Source: Cubamyces lactineus
Lineage: Eukaryota > Basidiomycota > Agaricomycetes > Polyporales > Polyporaceae
Assembly: GCA_022376465.1 (NCBI GenBank)
Contig: JACDTU010000004.1
Span: forward strand, 248,001 to 312,000
Length of the DNA stretch: 64,000 nucleotides
Direction: 5' to 3'
The position numbers and the translations under genes were made by a program. The notes under the pieces were generated by a model that saw nothing but the letters and a program-made list of their open reading frames with translations, ran no database searches and was not told where the DNA came from. Below are positions 10,195 to 22,600 of this stretch, piece after piece; the first letter of the stretch is position 1; the number at the start of each line of letters is the position of its first letter.

Positions 10195-11368
10195 CGCACA
10201 AACTACAACTTGGCTCCCCATCTGGTCTCCCCTTCTCCATCTTACGTATCACAATCCTCTAATCTTTTCCTTTCTTCCCTTTTTCCTTTTAGTCTTATAG
10301 CGCTTCGGGTTCGACCAATAGCATACAAAGGCGTCCTCCCCACGGTCAAGCACTCAAAACGAGCGCTCACCGGAGGATGCCTGTGTTCACCTATCACGCG
10401 CACGAGCACTCAAGCGATTCCAGACCGAGGATTCGAGGAAGACAAGTGGGAGAAGCATGGGAGCCACGTTCAACAAAACTTACTATCACTGCACCAGTTA
10501 TGCAAAAGCGACAGTGATGCAAAATCCGACTCTTACTCAAATATATTCGCTGACATCCACACTCTCCGCCTCAAAACCGGCAAGCAGTTAGCCCTGCTAT
10601 ATACGAACATCTGTATGTAATTCGAAGGCAGCAGGATGAGCACCGGAGCCCCCACAGTGTGCACAAGCCCGTCGGAGGGGTCACCATGGCTTGGATTGCT
10701 CTCGCCACGAGCTGTACTTTCACGCCAAGTCTCAGGAATGCGTACATGGTACAGGACACCATGTTCTGTTGTTTCAGACATGCTCCGGTGTTTTTCCTGT
10801 GAGGTAGAGGTCTCGAAATCGTGTCAAGACGAGGGCGGCGTGACATAGAGCTCCATGGTGTGATTCGGAGTACGAATATGCACACTTAGCGAGCTGAAGC
10901 GCCGTGCTCTGTAGGCGAGATTATTGGCGGAGAACGAATGTGGCAGTCTAGCGCCAGTGACTTTCTGTTACTTTCGGCGCTTGTAGGAGCCAAAGTTTTG
11001 CAACTCTGTACCGACGTTCGTATGTTCTCTAAAGGAAGACCTACGCATCCTTGTACCTCCGGATTGAGCATATATCTGCGGGATACGAAATATAACTGTT
11101 GTACAACACCTGAGCTGCATACATGGATCAGCGGCCGAGATATTTGAATAAGAGCTCGGGTTTTGCATAACCGGTACAGTGATAGTATGTCTCATGCACG
11201 TGATCATTACAGCACTTAGTCACAGAAGAGCGAGCGTTCATGCGTGACGTGACGGTCACTGAGGACGTGATTCTGCCCCCTAAGACCTGTCCAACTACGT
11301 AGTCCAGCAATAGCCCGTTTTCCTGCACCTCTACTCGATTCTCGGGCGTGCAGCCCTCTCTACTAAAA
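10195..11368. other. Intergenic stretch without a supportable gene
   Basis: Short overlapping frames on both strands show no family motifs. The only notable item is the C/T-rich leader-like run just after the TATA box. Lower GC from about 10.85 to 11.2 kb suggests non-coding sequence. Confidence 0.5.
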
Positions 11369-11839
11369 CTGGCGGACGGCGGTGCCCCAGACTACTATGA
11401 GCTCCTCTCCGTCTCTCCGTCCGCGTCTCCAGCAGACATAAAGGCGGCGTACCACCGCGCGCTCCTTGCCTCGCACCCCGACAAGCGCGATCACGCCAAC
11501 GGCTTATCCAAGTTTGTCGACATCGACATCGGGCTGCTCAAACAAGCTTTCAACACTCTTTATACGCCGTCCTTGCGAAAGGAGTACGATGCGCGGAGGT
11601 CTGCCTCTGGAAGTTTGCGTGGGCCTCGCCCGGCGCAGGTGATTTCGCTCGAGGAGTTCGAGGAGAGGGAAGGGCCCGACGGGATCACATGGGTGTATCC
11701 GTGTCGCTGCGGGGGACAGTACGCCGTCACAGAGGACATGCTCGACGCGGGTCAGCATCTAGTGGGTTGTGGGAGTTGCTCGGAAGCGGTATGGGCGGGT
11801 TACGAACTGGTCGAAGACGCGGACGGGAACGCCCCATGA
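11369..11839 (+). CDS. DPH4: Diphthamide biosynthesis J-protein DPH4 (J domain plus CSL zinc finger)
   Basis: One exon of 156 residues if counted from codon 11369. The J domain (about residues 8-75) has PDYYELLSVSPSASPADIK, the invariant HPD in LASHPDKRD, and a helix IV ending YDARR. After a short linker comes the DPH-type CSL zinc finger: YPCRCGGQY ... GCGSCSEAVW, with four Cys ligands. This pairing is diagnostic of DPH4/DNAJC24, which supports the iron-sulphur enzyme Dph1-Dph2 in modifying a His of elongation factor 2. The oddity is the start. No ATG lies in frame upstream of the J domain. The best match to a start is CTG at 11369, in excellent context (AAAA before, G after), giving (L/M)ADGGAPDYYELL. 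The open frame extends back to GTG at 11348. Alternatives are a 5' exon I could not find, or a base error. Confidence 0.88.
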   Translation: MADGGAPDYYELLSVSPSASPADIKAAYHRALLASHPDKRDHANGLSKFVDIDIGLLKQAFNTLYTPSLRKEYDARRSASGSLRGPRPAQVISLEEFEEREGPDGITWVYPCRCGGQYAVTEDMLDAGQHLVGCGSCSEAVWAGYELVEDADGNAP

Positions 11840-13958
11840 GCGATCCAATTTTGCTCCGTGCCTGCGGCGGCACGTCAATGCAGAATGTAGCTCTAAATGT
11901 TTGAAATACCCTCGATCGTCCTGTGTGAGTCGATCGTATCTCATTGGGCTGCTCGTATGCTGACTTGGCTGCTGTACCCGATGCAGTGTATCATCTACTT
12001 GCAACATCTTTAGCACAACCTGACGGGCAAAAGGCGCCAGTCCGGGAATATACGTCTTTCTGTACCCATGCGATGTCAATGATGAGTTGCAGTAAGCCTC
12101 GTTCGATCCGTGCCGGAAGCACAAACAGAGAAAGCAACTAGCTATCACTAGCGCGCTTTCATGCACTTCAAAGCTCGCAGCACTTAGTTCTATGCAAAGG
12201 CACGCAGATGGAGTGATTCGTGGATGATCTGACGTGGTGTCGTCGAGAGCACAACAAGAGCTTTCAGCACGCGTCTGACGTGTCTGGAGCATCCATTGTG
12301 TGAGTTGATCGCATTTAAACACCTCATATATCCTGACGTGCCTACTCTTTCATGCAGCGTATCAGTATAGGCCTAGTGGACGTGTATACACACCATGCTT
12401 TGTGGATATAGACCCTTCTATAGCCATATAGTGGTTGGCGATAGAATGCGGTCATTCTCGCAGAGTCTTGCTGCGCATCGCGCCAGATTCCAACTTACTG
12501 CGCAGGAGTTCGCCGCATCTCGGAGCGCGCTGTAGCCTTCCATGACAACGATGGTCCAGAGGCTAGCCATATCCCACTGGTGTGTTCATGCATCCTCATT
12601 GCCCACACGCTCGAACTGAGGTTGTATGGCAAGACCTTACAGCTGACCTGCATGTGCAGCTCTCCGACTGCTCGGTATGTGAAGACTTTGCGAGGCACAG
12701 GCCGGCGATCCGACTGCGTTTTTGGCACGGACGTTGTGGGCAAGCGCACTGCTCGAAAGCATCTACCTCGTTGCTCTATTTGACGGCTTCATGCGGACTC
12801 AGAGGTCTCGAACTCATCCTTGCTTTGTGGTGTAGAGCTATCTTCAGCTGCTCTGCAAGTATTCTCGTATACGACAGCGTGAGCGCACGCACTTATAGCT
12901 AGTGCTCACGCGAAGAGCAGCGCGTGAAGCCACACGCGGGCGTTGTCGGAAGCGAAGCTTCGGGCGTTCGTGCACGTACCCGTCTCGACTGCAGGCTTTT
13001 GACCGACGCTCTACTGTCTGCCCACTGGTGGGACTTTCCCACATGCCGCTTCGTTTGCAGTGTATTGTATATACGCCGGCGCCTACGAGGTATGTTCGCA
13101 CGCGACGCTCTGTTCTACGACGATCGCGGATGGACACTGACCTGACGTTCGTTACAGCATAATGATCTCTATATTACCTTGACGTCCTGTCCCGGTGCAA
13201 CAGCTCGTGGACAAGTGTGGGGGATCGGCAGAGCCTCGGCCGTTACCCCACATGCAGGCTGTCGCGGGCGCAACGTCTTTGACTCAACGCTCCCATACCG
13301 CACCCAGCAGAGCGGGGTTATCCTACATCCATCGTCCATCGACCAGTCCCTAGGGCGTGCGGTATAGCATCGCGCCATACAAGAACGAAGGTTTCGTCCA
13401 GCGCAGCCCCTGCACCGCGCTTCGCATTCACACCCCCGCTCGTCCCAGCGCGCCGATTGGGTCTCCCCTCGCCCGTAACGCCGACGCGCAACCCTGCATG
13501 CCCTCGCATCGCCGCACGCGCACGTCCGGCGCGACGGTATCCTCCCACTGCGCCGTCCTCCGACGCCCAGCGTGTCGCGGCGCAATTAGCACCCGTGTGT
13601 CCCCGCGCGGGGGAGTGAATTGCGCGGCCCAATCGGCCTTGACAACCCTTCCCTGCGGCTCGACAGGTCGGCGGAGCGCGTGCCTCCCGCTAATCCTGTT
13701 CGCGGGAGTTGGCTATGTGTCGAGCTTGAGTATGCCATTTGTGCAGATGCAGGTACATACGAGCCGCACCATGGACTTGGTTGCGGTCACGCCCAGGGGT
13801 CCAGGAGGGCATTAAATAGCCCCTCGTTCGTCGGGGGAGCTGTTCCCCAACCCCCACTGTCCGTCTAATCGACATCCATCCAACAACCTCGGACACCCGC
13901 AAGTCGGATCCACTCCACCCTCACCTCGCCTCCCCTCACCTCTCGCACCTTGATAGCC
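11840..13958. other. Intergenic stretch, no supportable gene
   Basis: Only short, overlapping frames on both strands, none with domain motifs or consistent splice partners. A small inverted repeat (CGTGAGC at 12878, GCTCACG at 12904) is probably chance. The GC-rich 13.2-13.9 kb part leads into the secreted-protein gene, and TTAAATA at 13812-13818 may serve as its TATA element. Confidence 0.45.
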
Positions 13959-14616
13959 ATGTTCGCCAAGACCGCACTCGCCGCCGCCGTCTTCCTTGGG
14001 CTCTCGCTCCAGGCGTCCGCGCACGCCGGGATCACGCCCGCGCTCGGCGTCTCGGGCACGTTTGTGCGCGCGAACGTGCAGCGCCCGACGGCGGCCGCGC
14101 CGTGCGGGACGATCGACATCGCGGCGAACATCAACAACTCGACCGCGATCCCGCTCAACCCGGACGGCACCTTTGACGCCACGATCACCGACTTCAACGC
14201 GTACGCCCTTGCCTGTCTGCACTCGTCTTTGCGGGGCGGGAACTGACGTTCCACCCGGTTTTGAACTTTTTGTTGTGTTTGCTTGTCGATTGACTTCGTA
14301 GTGGCTTGGACGGCTCTCGCGAGATCGCAAGCGTCTCCGTCGACCCGACCGCTACCGGCGCCGACTTCGCCACCGGCCCGACGGTGCTCACCAACGGCGA
14401 CAGAGTGCGTACATCCCCCGCGAGCTGCCTGCGGATGTTTGATGACGATATGCTGTTTGTCAGGTCCCGACGGCAGTCGGCTCGCAGCCGCTGGTCGTGC
14501 AGCTCCCCGCAGACACGGTGTGCTCGGGCGGCCTCGCGGGCGACCTCTGCCTCGTCTCGTTCGTGACCGCGGGCAACTTTGGCAACTGCGTCGTCGTCCA
14601 GCAGAGCTCGGACTGA
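13959..14616 (+). CDS. Small secreted cysteine-containing protein
   Basis: Three exons: 13959-14200, 14302-14404 and 14464-14616; 165 residues, all phases consistent. An N-terminal signal peptide is clear (MFAKTALAAAVFLGLSLQAS, cleavage likely near SAHA). The mature part starts HAGITPALGVSGTFVRANVQ, carries four Cys (PCGT, TVCSGG, LCLVSF, NCVVV), and has internal glycine-rich turns and one N-x-S/T sequon (NNST). The fold is unknown to me. The layout (short, secreted, HAGI... start, Cys pairs) recalls Egh16/GAS1-like secreted proteins expressed in fungal infection or development, but I could not confirm that. GC3 is very high, as expected of a strongly expressed gene. It stands alone, with more than 1 kb of empty sequence on both sides, which is common for secreted effector-like genes. 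Confidence 0.8.
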
Positions 14617-17225
14617 GCGGATGCGCGTGCATGAGCACGAGGTCGGCGCTGCTGGTATGGTACGTATCTCACTCAGCAAATGTTCGGTCGTGTCGCCGTA
14701 AAAGAGCGGAGGATTGACTCGTGTGCATTCGTTACAGATGAACCCCTGGCGCGCGTGCGCACCTAGTCACCCGCCAGCAGTATGCGTCATCATTCACTTT
14801 TTTCTCCTTCATGGTTTGGGGTTACATATTTGGGTCTATGAGTTATGAAAACAAACGACAAGAAGATGGGAATACATACACGGGATTTCAACTTGTTGTG
14901 TGCGGCTGTGTATCGATGTGTATTTCAGAGTAACAGATTTTCGGGCGTCCGTTTGGTGTGTTAACCTCTGGTGACTTGGTCGAATTGCAGTAGACGCGCG
15001 GTGCCACGGCGCTGTGGTGTGGCTTTTACCTTTTCATCCGAAGACCAGTGAGGCATTTCGTCTATATGTTCGAGGGAACGAGTTCCGGAGTGGATGCGGC
15101 TGCCAGCGGAGCAGGGAACTCCTCCGTGCGATTGATAGTGTGGCGGTGCATCGGTGCGACAACAACTTGTCCTCAGGCCGCTGACGTTGAATCGTACAGT
15201 CATACGCACTCACCCCAGATACGACTCCGTGAGCTATCACAGTCTGTAAGCAGTAATCCGCTCAGGTTTCCGGTGCATACCCAAGGGAAATAGCCGGCGT
15301 CTATACATATCTCATGGCCGATAGCACGCCTGGACAGCTACTAGTATAGAAAGTCTGATAGCCACCTCTCGCTGCCAAGCGTCCAAGAGTCAGCATATAT
15401 ACGGAGCCTAGGCATTGCTCGATATCGGTGGCTGTATATGTTGCAAGGCACGACCGAGGTCCGTGGCATGCCCTTGTCGGAACACCGTGATGCACCTCAA
15501 TGAACGACAGGACTGCCACTGGCCTCATGGATAGCAGATGCGATCATTCAGTGCTCAGAACGACTTGCCCCTTAGAGGCACCGCATATATGATGGCTGAC
15601 CGCATGTATACCAACCACCTACACTCGCATAGCACAGGCTGGCAGCCTGAGCGGAGATATGTACGAGGTGGAAGCTGCGGCACGAGCGCCAACGAAGACC
15701 GGCGCGGTGTCCTCCAACTCTCCGGCACTTACTTTTCATAAATGCTCCTCATCGCAGCGCATGCGAGGCTGTGTCGCTGTTCACTGTCGCATGCCCAGGC
15801 CGCGGTATCCAACTTCACGCACCGAGTGTGCGTTTCGCACGATGCGGGGGAGAGTCAAGCTTCATGCGCCGCGCAGTCACTGGCTCGAGACGGGGCTAGT
15901 AGTCGGGGACTATCACACATTGTTCCTCGAGGCTGCAGCAGATGCGTGAGTGGGTCGAGCGTACACAGAGCGGACCATGGACATGGACGAACGGGCGGTG
16001 TACACACTGGGGCAACCAAGAGTGAGGGATTTTCTGGCTCGGTAGCTCTTGCATTTATACATCACGGTTTGCTTGGGTAGAAGCGAATATAGCACGCTGC
16101 CTAACGTTTGTTCATGAGAAGAACATGTCTCGAGCGTGTCAGTTCTCTGATTGACCGAGGCCAGCTACTCACCAGCGTGTCATTCATGTTGCAGGCAGTT
16201 CCGAACACACCTCAGGTTGTACACGATGTTCATTGGAGATGCATGCAGCGTGTAGCATATCATACAACATGACATCCGCCGGAGCAGAGCCGTCCGGCGT
16301 AGACGGACAATCTACGTGAGGCATGCTGATGGTGTTCGCTCCGCGTTCCCGGTACATTGTATGCTACTTTATGTGGTCCCTGTAATGTCGGCGTTGTCAT
16401 CTGTGTTTGCTGGACCGAGGAGGGTCATCTGATAACTATCAGGCCTATTTGAGGACACATCGGAGGTGGCAGATGCATGACAGTACGAGTAGCGCTGGGT
16501 CCGAGGGCTGATGTCTGTGGCGTGGGTCAAGAGAGATCGGCAAGCGCCCTAAACAATACTACACCGACAACGACGACGACACGGCCCTGGGCTGGCTGCG
16601 GCTACACGATGCTCGCTTGCTCTAGACGAGAGGAAATCACAGGGAGGTGGGTAACGTACGACGGGCTGCGTGGAGGGGTGGAATGGAATAATGGAGGGGA
16701 ATAATAAGGTTGTGGTTCGACTTTTGACGAGAATCGTACGTGCGTCTGAATTCACACTGCGCAAGGGCTTTGGCTGCCCTTGGCCGAGGCTCTCCCGCGC
16801 TCGTCTCAACATTAATTTCTGACTGCTAGTCGACTATAGCCCACGACCATGTAAAGGCCCTTCCTCCTCTCCTCCCTTCTCTCCTCGTCCTCCGCAACTC
16901 CCGTCCCGCACACCACTCCGCCGCCACCAGTCCTTGGTCGGCCAGTGCCCCGCATCGCCCTCTTCTCCCGACCCGACTACCGACTACCGACAGGGTCGCC
17001 TTCTCGGGTTCTGAGTGGACAGAGCGCCAGTGCATGGACTTCCGTTTCGATTGAGGCCACCCCATCCCGCCTCCCGAGCCCCCGTTAGCCACAGTCTCAC
17101 CCGACGCGGCTGGCCATGCTCCGCTGTTGAGCTCCCTTCCCACAATATACTTATACCCTCCAAAGTCTTCGAAACGGGCCATCGAAGACCACCTGTTCGC
17201 CTCTCTCAAGATCTCACGACTCTTC
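14617..17225. other. Intergenic stretch, no supportable gene
   Basis: Frames here are short and conflict on both strands. The first 250 bp are AT-rich and look like the 3' end of the secreted-protein gene. From about 16.85 kb the plus strand becomes C/T-rich and reads as the leader of the gene starting at 17226. Confidence 0.45.
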
Positions 17226-18901
17226 ATGACCGTCTATCTCTCAGAACTCATACTCACACCCTTCTTCCGGAGAATCGTCATTCCGATGGCTGTCTTCGTA
17301 TGGGGCTTCGCCTGGCTTATGCTGGTATGTTCATCTCGCTCGTTCATGGGACGTCATCTGACCATTCATCACGTCCATGCAGAGCGTACTCATCTTCCTC
17401 GCCGGACGTCTCGTACCCCAGTTGCATTCGAAACCACCCGTGGTCGTCCCCAAGCCACGTTCCCCGCGCTCACCCCGCTCACCCCGCATCCGAAGCGCAC
17501 CTGTGTCTCCGGTATTACCCCCTCGAGAATGCGACCCTGTGCCTGTTGATGAAGCTGCGTCATGCAAGACTTCCGTTAGCGCACCAGAGCCCTCTATACC
17601 CTCCCACCCCTCTACTCCTTCCAACGGCCGGTCACGCGCGAGCGCGAAGAAGAAGTGGTCGCTCCCCACATACTTCTTTCCAAACCGATCTGTTCCCAGC
17701 CCCAAGTCCTCGCTGTTCTCCGAAGGGTCCTCTACCCTGGTAGGCAGCCCCTCGCCCCCGCGTTTCTTTCCTGAGCTCCCGATGATCGAGAGCGCGACTG
17801 TCTCAGAGGATGCAAGCTGTGATCAGGACCCTGCGCGATCGTCTCGGTCGACACCTGCCTCATCGCCTCGAACAGGACGTGGGATGCGTCTGTCTAACGT
17901 CAAGGTGTTCAAGGCGCTCTCGCGGAAGCTGTCCAAGCAGAAGACGGACCCGGCATCCGGCCGAGAGTCGAGCCCACGTCCGTCGGTGGATTTGTCACGG
18001 GATAGCCCGGCTGCATGCGAGGAGAAGAGCGAGAATTTGAGGAGGCATACTATAGATGCCGGCCCGTCGAGGTCGGCGCGTCCTGGGCACCTCCTGCACG
18101 AGAGGAACCTTTCCTTACCCGGAGAGGTGTTCACGACGACGTTCGTCAACCCGTTCCGGTCCCACTCAAAATCCCGCAAAGCGAAGACCGACCCTTCAGG
18201 TATGTCCTTTCACCGTTCCTGTAGAAACGTTGTGCTCACGAATTCATTTTCCAGTTGTTGACCTTACAGAGCCTGACACGCCCTCCCCTCGCCGGTCATC
18301 CACCTCCCGGCGGATGCTCAACTCTTTCCAGCTCGCGCTCTCCTCTCCCATCCAGAAATCGCATACCCGCTCCAACTCCCAATCCCAATCCCAGTCCCGA
18401 CGGTCGAGCGTATCTTCCACATCCACTGCCGTCTCCACATTCTCCTCCCCATCCGTCCTCTCGAGCACAGGTTCTCCGACGTCTCCCGTCGCTGCCCCAC
18501 CTCGAAATCGCACTCAGCCGTACGCCGCGCCCTATTTTGCACCTCTACCAAGGTCAGCGACGACAGAGTCGGAATCGCAGTCGCCCTCGAGTTCAAGTCA
18601 GGGTACGCGCCCAAGACCAGGTTCACGACGCGCATCGGCGTCGCTCCCGCGTAGACCAGAGACTGTCGCGGAGGAGAGTGCGGAAGAAGGTGGCGGCGCG
18701 GAGGAGAAGCTCAGCGCGCTGGGGCTGAGGCTGGGTCAACTCCCCGCGGAGCAGCCGCTAGCATCCGCGTCGACGATGGGGGAGGCGCAAGCACGGTTAG
18801 GCCACGGGCGACCGCGCGGGAGTAGTAGACATCGAGGACGAGTCGCGGTGAGCGAGGGCTCGGCGGGGATCGTTGCGGCGGCGGCGGGGCGAAAGAGGTA
18901 G
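17226..18901 (+). CDS. Membrane-anchored Ser/Pro-rich protein of unknown function
   Basis: Three exons: 17226-17324, 17383-18199 and 18255-18901 (520 residues), phases checked. Residues about 15-45 form one hydrophobic segment (IVIPMAVFVWGFAWLML, then SVLIFLAGRLVP across the first intron), so the protein is probably anchored with a short N-terminal lumenal or cytosolic tail. The rest is disordered: Pro/Arg repeats (SPRSPRSPRIRS), basic Ser-rich clusters, a block near residue 210 (KVFKALSRKLSKQK) that may form an amphipathic helix, and a Gln/Ser run (SQSQSQSRRSS). Many SP, TP and RxxS sites suggest heavy phosphorylation. No enzyme motif was seen and no family recognised. The long shared reading frame across 17384-18901, with short introns at typical sites, supports a real gene. 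Confidence 0.75.
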
Positions 18902-19600
18902 CAGGGAGGTCGGATGCAGATGGTACGGGCTGGGACTAACGATGCTGATGCTGACGATGTGTATTCTAATGAACTAATACGTGAGTCTCGTCCTTCCCGC
19001 TCTCCGCTCTCCCCACATATGCGTGCATCTGCGTGCAAGGCACCCACGCTGGGCCGTTGAGGAGGATGCGTGCTGACTTGAGGTTTTGATGTGTGCAGGA
19101 TATTAGACCTAATGATGACCGGGACGCATTGACACGCCACGTTGGTTGAACGAGCTGTGAACTGTGGATTTGTATCTATGCATGCATGGTGATGCTGGGG
19201 TACCATACTGACTGGCCGGAGGGGCTTGAGCGCGGTAGTAGTTATAATGTCGACGCACGTAGTAGTATATTGTTATACATATTTGTTCTTGTCCTTGAAC
19301 ACGATGTCCGAATCTTGTGAGGATTCTGGGGACGCTACACGCTGGTGGCCGTGTTCACATGTCAAAGTGTTGTATCGTTGCGTCATTGGACATTGCAAGG
19401 TTCAAACTGACGGCAGCCATGTATGCATGAACAGACGCGGAGAGGATCTGCACGGTAATGTATGTATATCATTCCACCCTTGCTGTGCAGCTCTGAAACG
19501 CTGTCCATGGGTCACCGGTCTGCGCTGACTGGTACCGATATCGTACTAGGGCCAAGGCGCTATGGCCGTACATGCTTCGTACTGCGAGACAATGCGTGCT
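18902..19600. other. Convergent intergenic gap
   Basis: Gap between two convergent genes. It holds their 3' ends and several AT-rich runs, but no coding signal. Confidence 0.5.
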
Positions 19601-22600
19601 TCAGCTCGTCAACCCATCGTTAAGTAAGAGTGCTTGAATGGCCTGGAGAACCGGGTTCTCGCCCGACTGGGTCCCGGCATCGAGCACGGTGCCCTCCTCG
19701 ATGCACCGCAGCAGCTGTGCGTCCAGGAGGCGCCTACACCACACATCCATGTCAGCCCAATAGACTCTTACAAAGGCGAGACGCACGGCCAACGCACCTC
19801 AGGTGATTCACGAGCACCCCGATGCGCGGCCACGCCTTGAGCTTGATGATGCAGTCGCCCGCGCCGACGGTGAGCCCGCCGCCAATGTGGTTCACGGCCA
19901 CGGGCCCGCCGAAGAGGAGGAGCGCGTAGAGCGGGACCTCGGTCGCGTCCCGCAGGAAGACCTTGCTCGTCATCTGCTTCTGAAAGTACGCGACGAACGG
20001 CGCGCGCCATGCCGTCGCCCCAAACAGGACCGACGCGGGGTGCAGGAACACCCGTTCCCCTCCTCTTCCGCCTCCCCCGCCGCCTCCCCCACCTCCGCTC
20101 GCACCACCACCTGCCGCATGCCCATCGCCACTCGCACGGATATCATACAAGCGGAACTCGCGCGCCGTGTTCTCGCGCTGGACGGTGCCCGCCTGGACGC
20201 GGTCGAACTTGATCGCGGACCTGGGGAGGTGCACGCGCGCGACGCGCGGCCAGAGCCCGCCGAGGACGACGGCCTTGACGAGGTTCGTGTTCGCGGCGTG
20301 CGCGTTGAGCGCGGGCGAGGATGGCTTGGAGGACGCGGGCACGAAGCCGAGCTGGGTGAGCGCGGAGAGGAAGTCGAGCCGGAGCGAGGTCACGTCGCGG
20401 ATCGTCGAGGGGGAGATGAAGTTCTGTGGACGTAGGTGTTGGTGGGGCGGCGTAAGGGCGGGTTAGGAATGTGGAAGGAATGGAGACGGATGAGGGGAAG
20501 ACTGACCTGCTCGCAAAAGGCACGAATGGCGCTATGGGATGCGCCCTTCTCGCGGAGAGCGATGACTTCGTCGTACGCCTTGGCGTCCGTTAACAGATCG
20601 CTATTGCCTGTTGCGAACTTCGCACGCGCCCTGCCGAGAAAGCTGGATATGAAGGCAGGGGTTGGTCAAGTGTGGAAACAGACGCACTGCGAGGCCTCCT
20701 CGCGTTTGTCCATGGGGCTCACGAAGAGCGGTTTAGACGAAAGGCATGCCGCGATCGTGAGGATAGGCCCTAAGCATCTGAAGACCGTCCCCAATATAAG
20801 CATCTGTTATACTATCAGAATCTGGTATTTATAATGATCTGTAGGATGCCTGCGTACCTTGCCTAAACGGAGGTCCATCGGTAGCATGGCCTATAACGCT
20901 CCTTGTTAGCAGCCTGAATACATGTTGAGAAAGAAGTGGTTACCATATGTCGACCGAGTGCTGTCAACTCGCCATCTGGGCTGGTGGCCGCAAGTTCCTC
21001 CAGGACTTGCAACGCCTTGTCCACAGCCGAAGTATCAGGTGGGTCGATCGCACGTGCGAGGAACGACTGTTATCCAGGAATCCCACGTTAGTGCGCATTG
21101 CCTCTTCGACCTATCATATCCGTGCGTACCTTGACGTCGTTGTGCACAACCTTCAGCGTGAGTGCGACGCTCTCGAGAGGGACGCGCTTGATCTCCGGGA
21201 TCGGGAATGGCTCCATGCGCTTCTCCTGCCCGCGGGTGTATAGCTTGTAGCAGACACCAGGCTGCGTGCGTCCAGCGCGACCACGGCGCTGTCGCGCGGC
21301 AGCGCGGGTGATCCATTGTTCGGTAAGCTTCGTGAGGCCGGCTTCGGCGTCGTAGTGGGTTTCCTTGACCTTGCCTCCGTCGATCACGTATATGATATCG
21401 TCAATTGTCACGGAGGTCTGACGAAGAGCCGACATATATAATGAGATTTACAACACATAAAGGGACACGGGAGCTACGTACTTCAGCGACGTTGGTGGAC
21501 ACGACGATCTTCCACCCTGAGGTTGGCGCGAAAACCTGCCGTTGCTCGTCGCTTGACAAGTTGGCATGAAGCGGAAGGACCTTCGCGTTGGGGACCCCGC
21601 GGAGTTTCTCCATACATTGGCGGATCTCTTGCACTCCCGATAGGAAGATGAGGATGCCGCCAACTTTCGGGGCAGTAGAGACGATGTGATTGACAGTAGC
21701 GGCGATGAGCTGGAGTAGGGTGTCAATACCCAATTACACTCGGCGTGGGAGATACGACGGTAACTAACATCGTAGTCGAATGAATCGGATCGCATGATTG
21801 CCCGTATGGCGGCTTGCGTATCTTCATCAAGCCCGGAGCCTTCCGTGTCTTGCTCTTCATCCTTGCCCCTCCTGATTATCCTGTTATTGGAAGGCCTGTA
21901 GTTGAGCCGAGGAAGATAGTCTTCGAGGTATCTGCACAACCCATGAACGAGAGACCCTCCGCGAAGTGGAGGTATCTACACTTACAGGTCCTCAACAGGA
22001 TGAGTGAAGCCAGGGATGGTCAAGAGAGGAGCGTTGTTGAAGTACTTTAAAAAGACCTCATGGTTGATGGTCGCGGACATCAGAATCACCTTCAGCTTGC
22101 GGTGAGTCTTCAGAAGCTCGCGGAGCTCCAAAAGCAGGAAGTCGCCATCCACCGAACGCTCGTGGACCTAAGCTAGAGGTCAGCCATCGCCCACCCAGTC
22201 AATGTTCAAAGCTCACCTCATCGACTATGACGTGCGTGACGTCGTCCAACTTGTCTCCGGATCCGAGACGACGAAGCACGACACCGGTGGTACAGAACAA
22301 GATCTTGGTTCGCGGTCCCTGTTTTGACTCCCCACGGATCGCATAGCCTACTGAACCATCGTCCAGCCGCTCTGCAGAAACTCGAGCTGCGACACCAAGC
22401 GCAGAGAGCCGGCGCGGTTGGGTGACAATGATCGATGCTCTCGAACCGTGACCAGAGAGGATGAGGTCGTCGAGTACGAACTGAGGGACTGCGAAGTTCA
22501 TCATGAGCTTGAGTCACCCATCAGCGATTTGCCACAAGAGTATACACACGTTGTGTCGTTTTCCCACATCCTGCAATTCCTTGTCAGTTACACAGTGCTG

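Noticed and set aside
10102..10620. 172-residue frame after the orphan TATA box
   Set aside because: The first 60 residues translate the C/T-rich leader, and the rest has no motif.
12878..12910. CGTGAGC...GCTCACG inverted repeat
   Set aside because: Seven-base arms with a 19-nt loop are expected by chance in a window of this size.
17015..17743. 242-residue plus-strand frame
   Set aside because: Overlaps the true gene in another register, lacks its membrane segment and has no family match.
19803..20435. 210-residue plus-strand frame
   Set aside because: Antisense shadow of the helicase OB region. Its charged composition mirrors the high-GC sense codons.
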